Shown: in pieces, positions 24,990-34,521 of the stretch
Numbering within the stretch: position 1 is the first letter of the stretch
Layout of the letters: every line of letters begins with the position of its first letter
From: an uncultured Verrucomicrobiota bacterium
GTDB lineage: Bacteria; Verrucomicrobiota; Verrucomicrobiia; Opitutales; Seribacteraceae
Length of the DNA stretch: 58,517 nt
Direction of reading: 5' to 3'
Assembly (NCBI GenBank): GCA_902580225.1
Contig: CACHJU010000011.1
Coordinates: forward strand, 1-58,517
Notes under the pieces: generated by a model
Databases searched by the model: none
What the model saw: only the letters and a program-made list of their open reading frames with translations
What the model was told of the DNA's origin: nothing
Program-made: the position numbers and the translations under genes

Positions 24990-25872
24990 AATATCATTTC
25001 TTCAAACCCGACCTTTCTTTTTTTTCTGCGTTTTTTTAAAAATCCAAATATTTTTGGCTGGAAAAACGACTTTTCCTGCTAAGGGATTCGCAAAAATACT
25101 AACAGAAGATCAAGCTTTCGGTCGTTTGGAAAGTTATCGCTCTTTTATTGTTCGAGATTTAAATTCCACTAGCTTTCACAAAGCCTATGCATTCCGTTTC
25201 CGAATGCGGCATATGCCAAGGAGGGGAAAAGAGTTTTATCGAACTGGTACAATATATGGTTTAGCCATTGGCCATGGATCTTCGCGAATTGAATTAGATT
25301 CTACCTCATTGAATTCATCTCCTCAAAAATTTCTTTTACACAATGGACTAAAGCCAAAAGTTTGGTTTTTATCACCTAATGATCAAAAAAGTAGATTATT
25401 AAAAGACCCCGAACTTTTTCAGCCTATTTCTGAAGGTATGAATCAGTCACCGTTCGATTTGTTAATGCCTTTTGTATTTTGGGATGCAACCTATATTAAA
25501 TCCGGCAGAGTCGCAGGACGCCCATCTCATCTTTATTCCTTTTTACCCCCTCAATGGGTAAACAATATTCGTCCTGATATTACGGAAATTATTATGGCAC
25601 TGGATGAAAGTTATGAAGCCCCATTACGGATTGAAACTTTTTCCCGAGCGAATGTGCCATCTCGAACTTTTATTTTAAATGGAATGAAGAAGATTGCAGG
25701 TCATTGGATTATAAAATCTCTTGATTGTAAAAATCGAATTGATCGATCCAATACTCGATTTGAAGTCACCTCTGCGGCTTTGGATCTTGATCTTGAACAG
25801 TCTCTCTTTTCACCGTCTGGACTTCTAAAAATGCCGGTCGTTCCATCGGATGCATTTATCTCTTCAAAATAA
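24955..25872 (+). CDS. Probable exported LolA-like (outer-membrane lipoprotein-sorting-like) protein
   Basis: 305 residues from GTG 24955; no ATG lies near, so the exact start is unsure, and a later TTG just before LAGKTTFPAKG is possible. A hydrophobic Phe-rich segment (PFFFFCVFLKIQIFLAG) near the N-terminus is a likely signal sequence. The body has repeated beta-rich pieces: YRTGTIYGLAIG, FVFWDATYIKSGRVAGRPSHLYSF, and RPDITEIIMALDESY. From memory this order resembles the outer membrane lipoprotein-sorting (LolA-like, COG2834) family seen in Verrucomicrobiota. The role is thus transport or binding of a lipid or lipoprotein in the periplasm, by inference. It overlaps secG by 35 bases, which supports coupling to export functions. 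Confidence 0.7.
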   Translation: MNLHKRVIRANRISFLQTRPFFFFCVFLKIQIFLAGKTTFPAKGFAKILTEDQAFGRLESYRSFIVRDLNSTSFHKAYAFRFRMRHMPRRGKEFYRTGTIYGLAIGHGSSRIELDSTSLNSSPQKFLLHNGLKPKVWFLSPNDQKSRLLKDPELFQPISEGMNQSPFDLLMPFVFWDATYIKSGRVAGRPSHLYSFLPPQWVNNIRPDITEIIMALDESYEAPLRIETFSRANVPSRTFILNGMKKIAGHWIIKSLDCKNRIDRSNTRFEVTSAALDLDLEQSLFSPSGLLKMPVVPSDAFISSK

Positions 25873-25939
25873 GCAATCGGAAATCTTGACAAAAGTTTTG
25901 CTTCGCTTCTCTTTAGCAGTTTGAAATTATGATTAATAT

Positions 25940-27127
25940 ATGAAAAACGGACATCTATCTTCTTGGGCAAAAAATGTCGCTCCATCTCCTACCTTAGCCG
26001 TCGATGCAAAGGCAAAAGCACTTAAAGCAGCAGGGGAGGATGTTTGTGGTTTTGGAGCCGGGGAACCTGACTTTGATACACCTTCCTTTATTAAGGAAGC
26101 ATGTGGACAAGCACTTACTGATGGAAAAACTAAATATGCTCCTGCCGCCGGAATTCCGGCCCTTCGTGATGCCTTGGCAAAGAAATATCTTGAAAAAGGT
26201 GTTCTGAATGAAAAAAACCCAAGTCAGGTAGTCTTGAGTCCAGGAGGGAAATATTCCTGTTATATGGCAATTCTTGCTACTTGCGGACATGGAGATGAGG
26301 TAATTATTCCAGCTCCCTATTGGGTGAGTTATCCAGAAATGGTTAAATTAGCTGGTGCAAAACCACGCATCGTTTTCGCGGGTGATAACCAAGGGTTCAA
26401 GGTAACCCCAGCACAAATCGAAGAGGTGATAACCCCAGCATCCAGAATGATTATCTTGAATAGTCCTTCCAATCCTACTGGTAGTCTTTACAGTCGGAAG
26501 GAAATGGAAGCTATTGTTGAGCTAGCATGCAGTCATGATCTTCTCATTATGTCTGATGAAATTTACGAATATTTGCTTTATGATAATGCCGAACATTTTA
26601 GCCCAGCATCTTTTAGTGCTGAAGCTGCGGATCGGGTAATCACAGTTTCCGGATTTAGTAAAACATTTTCCATGACTGGATGGCGATTGGGAACCCTTGT
26701 CGCCAACCCAGAAATAAGTAAAGCGGTGGCTGACTTGCAAAGCCAGACTACTTCAAATGCAACCACATTTGCCCAGTTTGGAGCCTTAGCCGCGATGGAA
26801 AATTGGGATTTGTCGATGAAGGCGGTTCAAGGTATGTTGCTTCATTTTGATCGTCGAAGATTAAAATTGCTTCAAGGTTTGAATGCAATCGCGGGAATGA
26901 GCTGCCAACGTTCAGAGGGTGCGTTTTATCTTTTTCCCAACATTTCCTCTTACGGATTAAGTTCGGAGGAGTTTTCCGCCCGATTATTGGAAAAAGAAAA
27001 AGTTGCGGTAGTTTCGGGGCACGCTTTTGGTGCCGAAGGTTATATTAGATTAAGTTATGCCACATCAGACGAGGTTATCGAAAGTGGGCTTACACGCATC
27101 CAAAGATTTTGTACTAATCTAGATTAA
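25940..27127 (+). CDS. PLP-dependent aminotransferase, aspartate aminotransferase-like
   Basis: 395 residues, fold-type I subgroup I-beta/I-gamma. [11 protein letters not shown] near 33, [16 protein letters not shown] near 120, [12 protein letters not shown] near 170, [11 protein letters not shown] near 200, and [16 protein letters not shown] near 230-245 with the PLP Lys. The ending YIRLSYATS carries the substrate Arg. It is typical of aspartate (or prephenate-type) aminotransferases. TTGACA at 25886-25891 could be a -35 box, but no convincing -10 follows. It is monocistronic or leads the two envelope genes behind it. Confidence 0.92.
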   Translation: MKNGHLSSWAKNVAPSPTLAVDAKAKALKAAGEDVCGFGAGEPDFDTPSFIKEACGQALTDGKTKYAPAAGIPALRDALAKKYLEKGVLNEKNPSQVVLSPGGKYSCYMAILATCGHGDEVIIPAPYWVSYPEMVKLAGAKPRIVFAGDNQGFKVTPAQIEEVITPASRMIILNSPSNPTGSLYSRKEMEAIVELACSHDLLIMSDEIYEYLLYDNAEHFSPASFSAEAADRVITVSGFSKTFSMTGWRLGTLVANPEISKAVADLQSQTTSNATTFAQFGALAAMENWDLSMKAVQGMLLHFDRRRLKLLQGLNAIAGMSCQRSEGAFYLFPNISSYGLSSEEFSARLLEKEKVAVVSGHAFGAEGYIRLSYATSDEVIESGLTRIQRFCTNLD

Positions 27128-27197
27128 TATTTTTAATCGATCTAATTTATTTGTTGACGAATGGCAATTCTCATTAAATTTTAATTTGAAATAATTC

Positions 27198-28082
27198 ATG
27201 AAAAAATTACCCTTACATATTTTCTTAAGCTTTTTGCTATCCTTTCTTTATTCATTTGGCTTGGCTCCAAGCGATTACAAAGCTGATTTTAGAAAGGGAG
27301 TCACTAGTGGATACTATTTAGGATTTAATAGTTTAGCTGATGAATTCAGGGAACTAAGACGATCGTCTGATATACCAAAATCTGAGGGTTTTTTACAATC
27401 CCTTTATGTTGATTTTCATTACGCAAATCAAGAATTTAATGAAGGTTTTTACAGTACAGTTGCCACAAATATTAAACCTATCGAACATACTATTTATGGT
27501 TTAACCCTTGGGTTCGGGCTCGGAGATAACCCCAATTTAGATATTCGTATTCCGTTATCTGTCACTGATTTTAATGTAGGGGAAATTGATGATTCTGGAA
27601 TGATTGCTGGAATTGAATTTTTTCCCAACTATAGAATCAATCAATATGTTGCTTGGGGTGTTAATATTGCTCATTTGAACTCTTCCAGTGATTTTCCGAT
27701 GTTCGATGAATCTATGACCAGTGTATCTTTTGAAACTATGGTTGAATCAAGTGAAGCATACGGAATGAATTGGTCCGGTCGGCTATCTATTGGTCGGTAT
27801 TTTCCAAGTAATGATATCAATGATGAGGCATTATGGTTATTTAAAGGAAGTATTGCCCTTCACTATCATTTGCACAATAATTTCTCTTTGTTACCTTTTA
27901 TACGCTTTAATTATTCTAATGGAGATGTATTGACAGATAGCATGTGGGTTGATTACGGAACGGAATTTATTCTAATGCCTAATGCACCTTGGAATTTTAG
28001 CTTAGGTATTGCAGGAGTAGGTGGACACGATGTAATCGAGGAAGGTATGGAATTTTACCTCTCTACTAAAGGAAACTTTTAA
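27198..28082 (+). CDS. Secreted or outer-membrane protein of unknown function, beta-rich
   Basis: I do not recognise a named family. 294 residues with an N-terminal signal peptide (KLPLHIFLSFLLSFLYSFGLA). The mature part alternates polar and hydrophobic residues with aromatic girdles and Gly turns (YGLTLGFGLGD, FFPNYRINQYVAWGVNIAHL, SIALHYHLHNNFSLLPFIRFNYS). It ends in a Phe (KGNF), as many outer-membrane beta-barrels do. An 8-12 strand barrel is plausible. The gap in front has TTGACG at 27154-27159, a possible -35 box. The lipoprotein gene 21 bases downstream is probably co-expressed. Confidence 0.7.
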   Translation: MKKLPLHIFLSFLLSFLYSFGLAPSDYKADFRKGVTSGYYLGFNSLADEFRELRRSSDIPKSEGFLQSLYVDFHYANQEFNEGFYSTVATNIKPIEHTIYGLTLGFGLGDNPNLDIRIPLSVTDFNVGEIDDSGMIAGIEFFPNYRINQYVAWGVNIAHLNSSSDFPMFDESMTSVSFETMVESSEAYGMNWSGRLSIGRYFPSNDINDEALWLFKGSIALHYHLHNNFSLLPFIRFNYSNGDVLTDSMWVDYGTEFILMPNAPWNFSLGIAGVGGHDVIEEGMEFYLSTKGNF

Positions 28083-28103
28083 TAATATCCTAAATTTAAA
28101 CTC

Positions 28104-28811
28104 ATGAAAATTAAGTTGTTAATTACTCTTTATATATTTTTACTTGTCGCCTTTGGATCAAGTTGCACTCGAACCGCGAATAAAACCGGTCCGTTAAAAA
28201 CTTATCCTGAAATTACCAACGATGTTGAAATTGGTGAGCCGGTCAGGGGTGAGGGAACAAGAGCGGAACTGCTTGGTTTTATTAGATGGGGTGACCCAGG
28301 TAGAGCTTCTTTTCGTGCTCATGAACAGGAACATGATCTTGGAGGGGCGGTGGTAAAGCAGTCCATGCAATCAGCTGTATATAAAGCTCTCGACGGACAG
28401 CCTGATCATTTCATAATAGACCCTCATTTTCATACTGTAGAACACAACTTTTTAATTTTTAAAACAGCCAAAACTCAAGTGGTAGGTCGTCGGGCAACAA
28501 ACAAAAATTACCGACAAGTTAAGAGATTTAACACAGACGATACAGACACCCTACTTCTAGAAAAGTCTCCTCAGACTTATACGGTCGATAGAAATGGACG
28601 TGAAGCAACTAAAATTACCACTTCTGGAAATATAACGCCTTTTGTCACTGATTCCGCTAGAGTTTACGATACTTCTGCAGGCGTACAAATTTTGGATTTA
28701 GATGCTCCATCCGATAACGAAGCCTCTCCTGCAAATATTGGATCTTCAATGCAACAGTTAGAGCTTAAAATGCAAGAGTTAAATCGCAGGATTCAAGCAC
28801 TTGACCAATAA
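28104..28811 (+). CDS. Lipoprotein of unknown function with C-terminal coiled coil
   Basis: 235 residues. Signal peptide plus lipobox (LVAFGSSC, Cys about 21). The part around residues 40-130 has IGEPVRGEGTRAELLGFIRWGDPGRAS and a later VYKALDGQPDHFIIDP. This layout faintly resembles TRL-like lipoproteins ('GDAS..AA..GG'), but I would not name it on that. The last 25 residues (MQQLELKMQELNRRIQALDQ) form a short amphipathic coiled coil. It lies 21 bases after the beta-rich protein gene, so both may act together at the outer membrane. Confidence 0.7.
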   Translation: MKIKLLITLYIFLLVAFGSSCTRTANKTGPLKTYPEITNDVEIGEPVRGEGTRAELLGFIRWGDPGRASFRAHEQEHDLGGAVVKQSMQSAVYKALDGQPDHFIIDPHFHTVEHNFLIFKTAKTQVVGRRATNKNYRQVKRFNTDDTDTLLLEKSPQTYTVDRNGREATKITTSGNITPFVTDSARVYDTSAGVQILDLDAPSDNEASPANIGSSMQQLELKMQELNRRIQALDQ

Positions 28812-28848
28812 TTGTCCTTTCGTCAAATAAATTTGATTATCAGATAAT

Positions 28849-29112
28849 TTATAGACCCAGTTTTTTGGCTTCTTCGGGATTTTCAAGCATTGCTTGTTTA
28901 AATTCATTGATGTCAAAGTCGCTTACTACAAATTCCCCATTTTTTAAAGTTGGGGTTTTATTCTGATCGCTGCATTTAACTAACTCGACCATCTTGGTAG
29001 GATTGTTAATGACATCCACTACATCCACGGATAAATTGATATTCTTAAAATATTCTAATGCATCCAAACACCAAGGACATCCTTGTTTTATATATAAAAT
29101 GGGTAAACTCAT
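28849..29112 (-). CDS. Glutaredoxin family protein
   Basis: 87 residues. ILYIKQGCPWCLDALEYF near the N-terminus has a CPWC redox pair, KTPTLKNGEFVVSDFD supplies the cis-Pro (TPT) and following strand, and a C-terminal helix ends the domain. It is a small cytosolic thioredoxin-fold oxidoreductase. CPWC instead of CPYC is seen in some bacterial glutaredoxins. It diverges from uvrA across 96 bases, and converges with the lipoprotein gene (37 bases between stops). Confidence 0.88.
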   Translation of the reverse strand: MSLPILYIKQGCPWCLDALEYFKNINLSVDVVDVINNPTKMVELVKCSDQNKTPTLKNGEFVVSDFDINEFKQAMLENPEEAKKLGL

Positions 29113-29208
29113 GTTGAAATATTATTATAGTTTTAATGGTTATTAAAGTGAATTCGAAAAAGGTTCTTTGCTTTGCAATTTTTTGAAGTCCATTCATGTT
29201 AATTTTAT

Positions 29209-32097
29209 ATGGGTCAGATGAAGGATTTGGAAAAAAAGAATAACCAATTTATTCATGTCAAGGGTGCTCGTGAAAATAATTTAAAAGATGTAACTACCCA
29301 TTTTCCTAGGGGTCAATTGATTGGGGTTACAGGGGTAAGTGGTTCAGGAAAGTCTTCTCTTGTATTTGATGTACTTGCTGCAGAAGGGCATAGGAAATAT
29401 GTGGAGAGTTTGTCAACAAAAGCTAGGCAGGCTTTAGAGAAAGTAAAGCGACCAGATGTTGATTTTGTGGAAGGACTGTCTCCTGTTCTTTCAATCGAAC
29501 AGGCAGTTGCGGGATCAGGTGGGCCACGAAGTACTTTAGCTACAGCAACTGAAATTGCTGATTATTCGAGGCTGTTATGGGCTACTGTAGGCACTCCATA
29601 TTGTCCTTTAGACGGTTCACCAGTTATAAAAAGAAGCCTTGACGATTGTGTTGATCAGATACTTTCAGAATCGATTAGTAACAAAATTTTGATTCTTGCA
29701 CCCATTTTTGAAGCCAAAGCGTCTGTACTTAGAGAGGAACTGCCGAATTATGAAAGAAGGGGTTTTCAACGCGTTCGAATTGAGGGCGAGATTAAGCGAC
29801 TGGACGAACGGGATTTGATTCCTGAAAAAACAAAGGGACGTATCCTCAATGTTGATTTGGTAGTTGATCGCGTAAAAGTTGATCAAAATAGTAGGAGTCG
29901 ATTGTCAGATTCTCTGGAATTAGCTTTTAATGAGGGAGATGAAAGAGCCTATGTTTTAATAGAAACCTCTGTAGGTTCTTACAGAGAAGTTTTTTTTTCA
30001 CAGAGTTATTCATGTGAGAACTGTGGCAAAATTTATCCTAATTTAACCCCAAGGCATTTTTCATGGAATCATCCGGACGGGGCATGTGAAACTTGTGGTG
30101 GTTTGGGGCAAGTACTTTCTTTTCGGGAAGATTTGATAATACCGGACACATCACTTTCATTAGCAAAAGGTGCAGTTAAGGCTTGGAGACTGGGTTCTAG
30201 GAAAATGGTGAATTTAAGAAAAAACATTCTAAAGCAGCTTTCTGAACAGATGCCATTCGACTTAAAGTTACCATGGTCTGATTTACCCGAAAAAATAAAA
30301 AAGTTTCTTTTGCATGGTGATGAATCCAAAATATTTGAAATAAAACTCCAGATTGGAAGGGGTAAAGCCAAGAAACAGCCATTTCCTGGAATTTTAAAAG
30401 ACCTTGGTGAAACTATGAGGCATACTAGCAGTGAAAGTTTACGCACACGATTGCTTAGCTATCAAATTGGTACAACTTGTCCAGATTGTTCGGGTCAGCG
30501 ATTATCGTCTTTTTCCCGTTCCGTTTTGCTAGGTGAAAAATCTTTTGATTATTTTTTATCTCTTCCTGCAGAGGAAGCTTGGTCCTTTATATTAAATAAT
30601 GTTTTGAAAAATTCTAAATATGAAAAAGTTTTTGATGCCATAAATGGATTGGAACAAAGACTGGGTTTTCTTAATCAAGTTGGACTTGGTTATCTTAATT
30701 TGAATAGGCCGTATTCAACTTTGAGTGGAGGCGAGGCGCAAAGGGCTCGTTTAGCCACGCAACTCGGAATGGGTTTAGTCGGAGTTATTTATGCATTGGA
30801 TGAACCAAGCGTTGGATTGCATCCATCGGATCACGATCGTTTGATTAATGTTCTACAAGGTCTGCGCAATCGGGGAAACACGGTCGTCGTTGTTGAGCAC
30901 GATGCAGATACTCTCCTAGCTTGCGATCATTTGCTTGAAGTTGGTCCGGGTCCAGGAACCCAAGGGGGGAAATTAATGTTTTCCGGAGATGTGAAGTCCT
31001 GCATGAAGGCAAAGGAGAGTTCAACTGGACCTTTTCTTTCAGGCTTAGAAAAAGTAGAAAAAGACGCACCCGATAAATTTCCATCAAAAATGGAATTAGT
31101 TATCCGATCTGCCCGGGCGAATAATCTTAAGAAAATTGATGTGTCTTTTCCAGTCGGCCTTCTAACTGTGGTTTGTGGAGTTTCGGGATCAGGAAAAAGC
31201 ACTTTGGTTAATGAAGTTCTTGCCAAGTCCGCCGCTAATCAATTGCATCGTGCTAAACAATTACCGGGTGCACATTCAGGTATTGAGGGTCTTGAATATT
31301 TCGATCAAGCCGTTCGTGTCGATCAATCGCCTATAGGGAAAAGCCCTCGTTCTAATCCAGCAACCTATGTTAAAGTTTTTGATTTATTAAGAAAGCTATT
31401 TTCACAATGTTCATTAAGTCGAATTAGAGGATATAGTCCGGGTAGATTTAGTTTTAACTTACCTGGCGGAAGATGTGAGCGCTGTAAAGGAGATGGAATG
31501 GTAAAGTTGGATATGCAATTTCTTGCCGATGTCTTTGTCGAATGCGATAGTTGCAAAGGGCAGCGCTACAATCGCGAAACATTAGAGGTACGCTTCAAGG
31601 GGTATAATATTGCTGATATTCTTGCCATGACTGTCTCGGATGCTCGAGAAATCTTTTTAAAACACCCCTCAGTTCTATCTAAGCTTGATACATTAGAGGC
31701 AGTGGGGTTGGGATATTTAAAGTTGGGGCAGGCATCTAACACCCTTTCAGGAGGAGAGGCACAACGGCTAAAACTTTCACTGGAATTGAGTCGTAAGCAG
31801 AGTGGTAAAGTGCTGTATCTGTTGGATGAACCTACCACTGGTTTACATTGGTTGGATATTCAACGTCTTATGAATTTGTTATTCAGACTCAGAGATGCAG
31901 GAAATACACTTGTTGTCATTGAGCATAATCTTGATGTTATTCGCTTGGCCGACCATATTATTGAAATTGGACCTATGGGTGGAAAAAAAGGTGGGAAATT
32001 AGTATTCGCTGGAAATCCAAACCAATTAATTCAAGAAAATTCCTTAACAGGTTCCTTTCTACGAAAGCATCTTGCGAAGTGTCAGCCAATAATTTAA
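29209..32097 (+). CDS. uvrA: Excinuclease ABC subunit UvrA (divergent)
   Basis: 962 residues with two ABC ATPase modules. First Walker A GVSGSGKS at 42-49, first signature TLSGGEAQRARL near 504, second Walker A GVSGSGKS near 656, second signature TLSGGEAQRLKL near 844, and Walker B LDEPSVGLH and LDEPTTGLH. Zinc-type motifs CENCG...CETCGG, CPDCSG and CERCKGDG...CDSCKG are present. The first CxxC seen in many UvrA (PHCPxCG) is reduced to PYCPLDG, so that site lost its second Cys. A UvrB-binding region (about 120-250) is there. It recognises DNA damage and loads UvrB in nucleotide excision repair. Several usually fixed residues differ, so a UvrA paralogue is possible. Confidence 0.9.
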   Translation: MGQMKDLEKKNNQFIHVKGARENNLKDVTTHFPRGQLIGVTGVSGSGKSSLVFDVLAAEGHRKYVESLSTKARQALEKVKRPDVDFVEGLSPVLSIEQAVAGSGGPRSTLATATEIADYSRLLWATVGTPYCPLDGSPVIKRSLDDCVDQILSESISNKILILAPIFEAKASVLREELPNYERRGFQRVRIEGEIKRLDERDLIPEKTKGRILNVDLVVDRVKVDQNSRSRLSDSLELAFNEGDERAYVLIETSVGSYREVFFSQSYSCENCGKIYPNLTPRHFSWNHPDGACETCGGLGQVLSFREDLIIPDTSLSLAKGAVKAWRLGSRKMVNLRKNILKQLSEQMPFDLKLPWSDLPEKIKKFLLHGDESKIFEIKLQIGRGKAKKQPFPGILKDLGETMRHTSSESLRTRLLSYQIGTTCPDCSGQRLSSFSRSVLLGEKSFDYFLSLPAEEAWSFILNNVLKNSKYEKVFDAINGLEQRLGFLNQVGLGYLNLNRPYSTLSGGEAQRARLATQLGMGLVGVIYALDEPSVGLHPSDHDRLINVLQGLRNRGNTVVVVEHDADTLLACDHLLEVGPGPGTQGGKLMFSGDVKSCMKAKESSTGPFLSGLEKVEKDAPDKFPSKMELVIRSARANNLKKIDVSFPVGLLTVVCGVSGSGKSTLVNEVLAKSAANQLHRAKQLPGAHSGIEGLEYFDQAVRVDQSPIGKSPRSNPATYVKVFDLLRKLFSQCSLSRIRGYSPGRFSFNLPGGRCERCKGDGMVKLDMQFLADVFVECDSCKGQRYNRETLEVRFKGYNIADILAMTVSDAREIFLKHPSVLSKLDTLEAVGLGYLKLGQASNTLSGGEAQRLKLSLELSRKQSGKVLYLLDEPTTGLHWLDIQRLMNLLFRLRDAGNTLVVIEHNLDVIRLADHIIEIGPMGGKKGGKLVFAGNPNQLIQENSLTGSFLRKHLAKCQPII

Positions 32098-32109
32098 GCT
32101 GAATTTTTC

Positions 32110-33273
32110 ATGCAAGACTTAGATGAAAACCATGAGACTAAAGATCTACTTTCTCTAAAAAGAGATGCCTTTTGGCAGCTTTGGAAGAAGCGTGGACTTC
32201 TTCTAATTGCTCTATTACTTCTTATCATTCCCTTATATGGTACTTTTTCTCCACTCTTTGAATTCATTCTTTTTGCAGTTTCTTTGGCAGCATTAACTTA
32301 TCCAGTTTTCTTTCGTCCAATCGAATATTTAGGAAAAAAAATTCTACCTAATATAAATGTAAGGAGGCGATCTGAGTTATGTGCGGTTCTGGCAACCTTA
32401 TCTTTATTATTAGTAATTCTTTCTCCATTTTTATTAATTATTTGGGAAGCATCGAATCCACGTCAGGGAATGATCGATACTATCATCTCTATTGCCTTGG
32501 GTGAAGAAGAGGGTAGGGATGCCCTTTTAAATAATATATCCGGAAGAATAAAAGAGATTCAGGCAATCTATCCCCGTCTTCCAATTGATGAAGAAAAAAC
32601 AGTACAATTTGTTTCAAACCTGGTTGGTGACACCCGAGAGTTTTCCGGAACTTTTCTGGAGTTTTTATTCAAGGGCACTCAAGGATTTGTTGCTGAATTG
32701 GCTCTTGCTTTAATTGCCCTTTCCTTTCTCTACGCCCACGGGGCCAGTTTTCTTAAAGGTGCTATGCGAATTGGTGGCTTTGAACATTCAGAAGTTAATT
32801 CTTGGTTGAATTTGCATCGTAAAATTACTCTTCGATTATTAAATGATACTGTTCTTACCTCTCTTATTAGAGGTATTGCTTTAGCTTTAGTGGCCCATTT
32901 TATTGGGGGATTTTTCTTTCTTCCTGTTTTCTTTCTTGGAGCTTTTATTGGACTCGTTCCAGTAGTCGGGAGTGCAATGGTTTGGCTTCCTTTATCTTCT
33001 TTGGTGTGGACAAGGGGGGAACCTGTAACAGCACTTGTGATGGCTGGTTTGTGTTTATTATTTAATTATGCAATAAGCCAAGTTCGGGTTAGAATGGGTC
33101 GTAGACTTCATGATCAAGGTGCTTGGCTAAGCTTTATGCTTTTCCTTGGTATTATAGGTGGAATTCTTTCCTATGGCCCACAGGGCTTTATCATTGGGCC
33201 AATGGCAGTGATTTTAGCTTATGGTTTGGTCCGGTTTTTGGCGAATCAGTCCAATTCAATAAAAAAGACCTAG
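32110..33273 (+). CDS. AI-2E family transporter (PerM-like permease)
   Basis: 387 residues, about eight hydrophobic segments. GAFIGLVPVVGSAMVWLPL near 275 and GPQGFIIGPMAVILAYGL near 355 are the family's conserved loops; RIGGFEHSEVNSWL precedes the membrane core. Members export small molecules or ions, and annotation as an autoinducer-2 exporter is not safe for most. It starts 12 bases after uvrA in the same direction. Its stop overlaps the end of the convergent Dabb gene by 4 bases. Confidence 0.88.
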   Translation: MQDLDENHETKDLLSLKRDAFWQLWKKRGLLLIALLLLIIPLYGTFSPLFEFILFAVSLAALTYPVFFRPIEYLGKKILPNINVRRRSELCAVLATLSLLLVILSPFLLIIWEASNPRQGMIDTIISIALGEEEGRDALLNNISGRIKEIQAIYPRLPIDEEKTVQFVSNLVGDTREFSGTFLEFLFKGTQGFVAELALALIALSFLYAHGASFLKGAMRIGGFEHSEVNSWLNLHRKITLRLLNDTVLTSLIRGIALALVAHFIGGFFFLPVFFLGAFIGLVPVVGSAMVWLPLSSLVWTRGEPVTALVMAGLCLLFNYAISQVRVRMGRRLHDQGAWLSFMLFLGIIGGILSYGPQGFIIGPMAVILAYGLVRFLANQSNSIKKT

Positions 33274-33569
33274 TCAGCGTCAAAAATTTGCACTTTTTGC
33301 CAAAGGTGTGAACATTCCTTAATGAAGTCTAAATGAATGGGGTCTTGCTGATAATCATCGTGCTGATCTAAATCCTTTAGGACAACAGTCAAAGCACAAT
33401 CATAGGAATTATCTACAACTGGTCTTTCGGGAGTATTGGCTGGTGTACCGATAAAATTATGCTCCACGGATTTGATTAAACCTAAAGTTTCGACCCCTTT
33501 GAAAAACTTGTTTCGTTCTTCATTGTTTAGATTATCTTTGAGCCAAAAAATAACTGTGTGAATTAGCAT
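33270..33569 (-). CDS. Dabb (stress-responsive A/B barrel) domain protein
   Basis: 99 residues, the size of a single Dabb domain. LIHTVIFWLKDNLNNEERNKFF at the start, the central VDNSYDCALTVVLKD, and the DPIHLDFIKEC ending match the family (dimeric alpha-beta barrels). The function is not known in bacteria; plants use relatives in stress responses or cyclisations. It follows the SDR gene on the minus strand, 74 bases apart, and may share its message. Confidence 0.85.
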   Translation of the reverse strand: MLIHTVIFWLKDNLNNEERNKFFKGVETLGLIKSVEHNFIGTPANTPERPVVDNSYDCALTVVLKDLDQHDDYQQDPIHLDFIKECSHLWQKVQIFDAD

Positions 33570-33643
33570 TCTTCTTTGCTATCCCTTTTAAGATAAAAAA
33601 TAAAGTACAATTAAAATATTTAATGAATTTCAATAAGAAAAGT

Positions 33644-34321
33644 TCATCCTATTACGGTTTTACCATTGTCGGAAAGGGATAGTTCTTCCATTTTGCTGAC
33701 GGCTTGTTTTGCCCAGTCATCGGGTAATTCGTAGTTTTCCGCGTCTTTCCCAAATGTTGAACAAAGCATATCCGTATTTATGATACCCGGGTTAAAAGCG
33801 ACCGCTGCCAGTCCACTCGGAAGCTCTTGTGCCAGCGAGCGAGTTAATCCTTCCACTCCCCATTTAGTGGCACAATAAGGTCCAACTTCAGGAGCTGCTG
33901 TTTGTCCCCAATATGAGCTAAAGTTTACGATTATTCCCCTCCCAACATTTTCCATTAAAGGCACGAAAGAACGAATCATATTATGAATTCCCACCAGATT
34001 GACTGCGAGTACTGATGCGAATTCTTCGGGAGATACTTTTGTTAAAGGAGCATTTCGATTAATCTTTCCAGCGTTGTTAATTAGGAGATCCGGCTCGCCT
34101 AATTCAGACCTGACTAATTTAGAGAAAGTTTCAACTTCTTCGGCTCGGGTAACATCGAAAGGATGGAGACAGTGGTCAGTATGGAGTGCTGATCTTAGAT
34201 TTTCGAGACGATTTACACTACGTGCACAACCAGCCACTTTCCAACCGCGTATTGAGAACTCTTTGGCCATAGCTAGACCAAGACCACGGGAACATCCACT
34301 TATACAAACAACCTTACTCAT
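33644..34321 (-). CDS. Short-chain dehydrogenase/reductase
   Basis: About 225 residues from ATG 34321 (MSKVVCISGCSRGLGLAM). A longer frame reaches upstream, but those codons overlap a separate small gene, so the Rossmann start is preferred. SGCSRGLG is the cofactor motif, LLINNAGKIN the NNAG motif, and NFSSYWGQ...PYCATKWG the Ser-Tyr-Lys site. It is a classical SDR with unknown substrate. It lies 4 bases after the 57-codon membrane gene and ends before the Dabb gene, so tRNA-Val, small gene, SDR and Dabb run in one direction. Confidence 0.9.
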   Translation of the reverse strand: MSKVVCISGCSRGLGLAMAKEFSIRGWKVAGCARSVNRLENLRSALHTDHCLHPFDVTRAEEVETFSKLVRSELGEPDLLINNAGKINRNAPLTKVSPEEFASVLAVNLVGIHNMIRSFVPLMENVGRGIIVNFSSYWGQTAAPEVGPYCATKWGVEGLTRSLAQELPSGLAAVAFNPGIINTDMLCSTFGKDAENYELPDDWAKQAVSKMEELSLSDNGKTVIG

Positions 34322-34325
34322 CAAT

Positions 34326-34499
34326 TCACTCGGATTGAGGAGGTGGAACGGGATCTTCATACCCAACACTTCCTGGTCCTTTATGGTGGGGTGGTTGGCG
34401 CGATAAATTCCAATGTGCAAGCAACCAAATAGATCCAAAAAGAGCTCCCAATCCGATAATAATTATCCATTCCAATTTACTTTTTTTATGCTTACTCAT
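34326..34499 (-). CDS. Small single-pass membrane protein, 57 aa, unknown function
   Basis: An unnoticed small gene: ATG at 34499-34497, TGA at 34328-34326. The protein starts with a basic stretch (MSKHKKSK), has one hydrophobic helix of about 20 residues (WIIIIGLGALFGSIWLLAH), and ends in a Pro- and His-rich tail (QPPHHKGPGS, then PVPPPQSE). The positive-inside rule places the N-terminus in the cytoplasm and the tail outside. It sits between tRNA-Val (23 bases away) and the SDR start (4 bases away), which argues for a real coupled gene. A modest purine-rich segment (GAAGG, rc of nearby context) lies upstream. The family is unknown to me. Confidence 0.6.
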   Translation of the reverse strand: MSKHKKSKLEWIIIIGLGALFGSIWLLAHWNLSRQPPHHKGPGSVGYEDPVPPPQSE

Positions 34500-34521
34500 A
34501 GAAGGAAATAAAATTAAAAAG

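Noticed and set aside
25886-25912. Promoter-like TTGACA before the second aminotransferase.
   Set aside because: The -35 box is perfect, but no acceptable -10 sits 16-18 bases downstream, so it is not listed as a feature.
33644-34438. Longer start for the SDR gene at 34438.
   Set aside because: The extra 39 residues do not resemble an SDR N-terminus and coincide with the small membrane gene in another frame; ATG 34321 gives the standard beginning.
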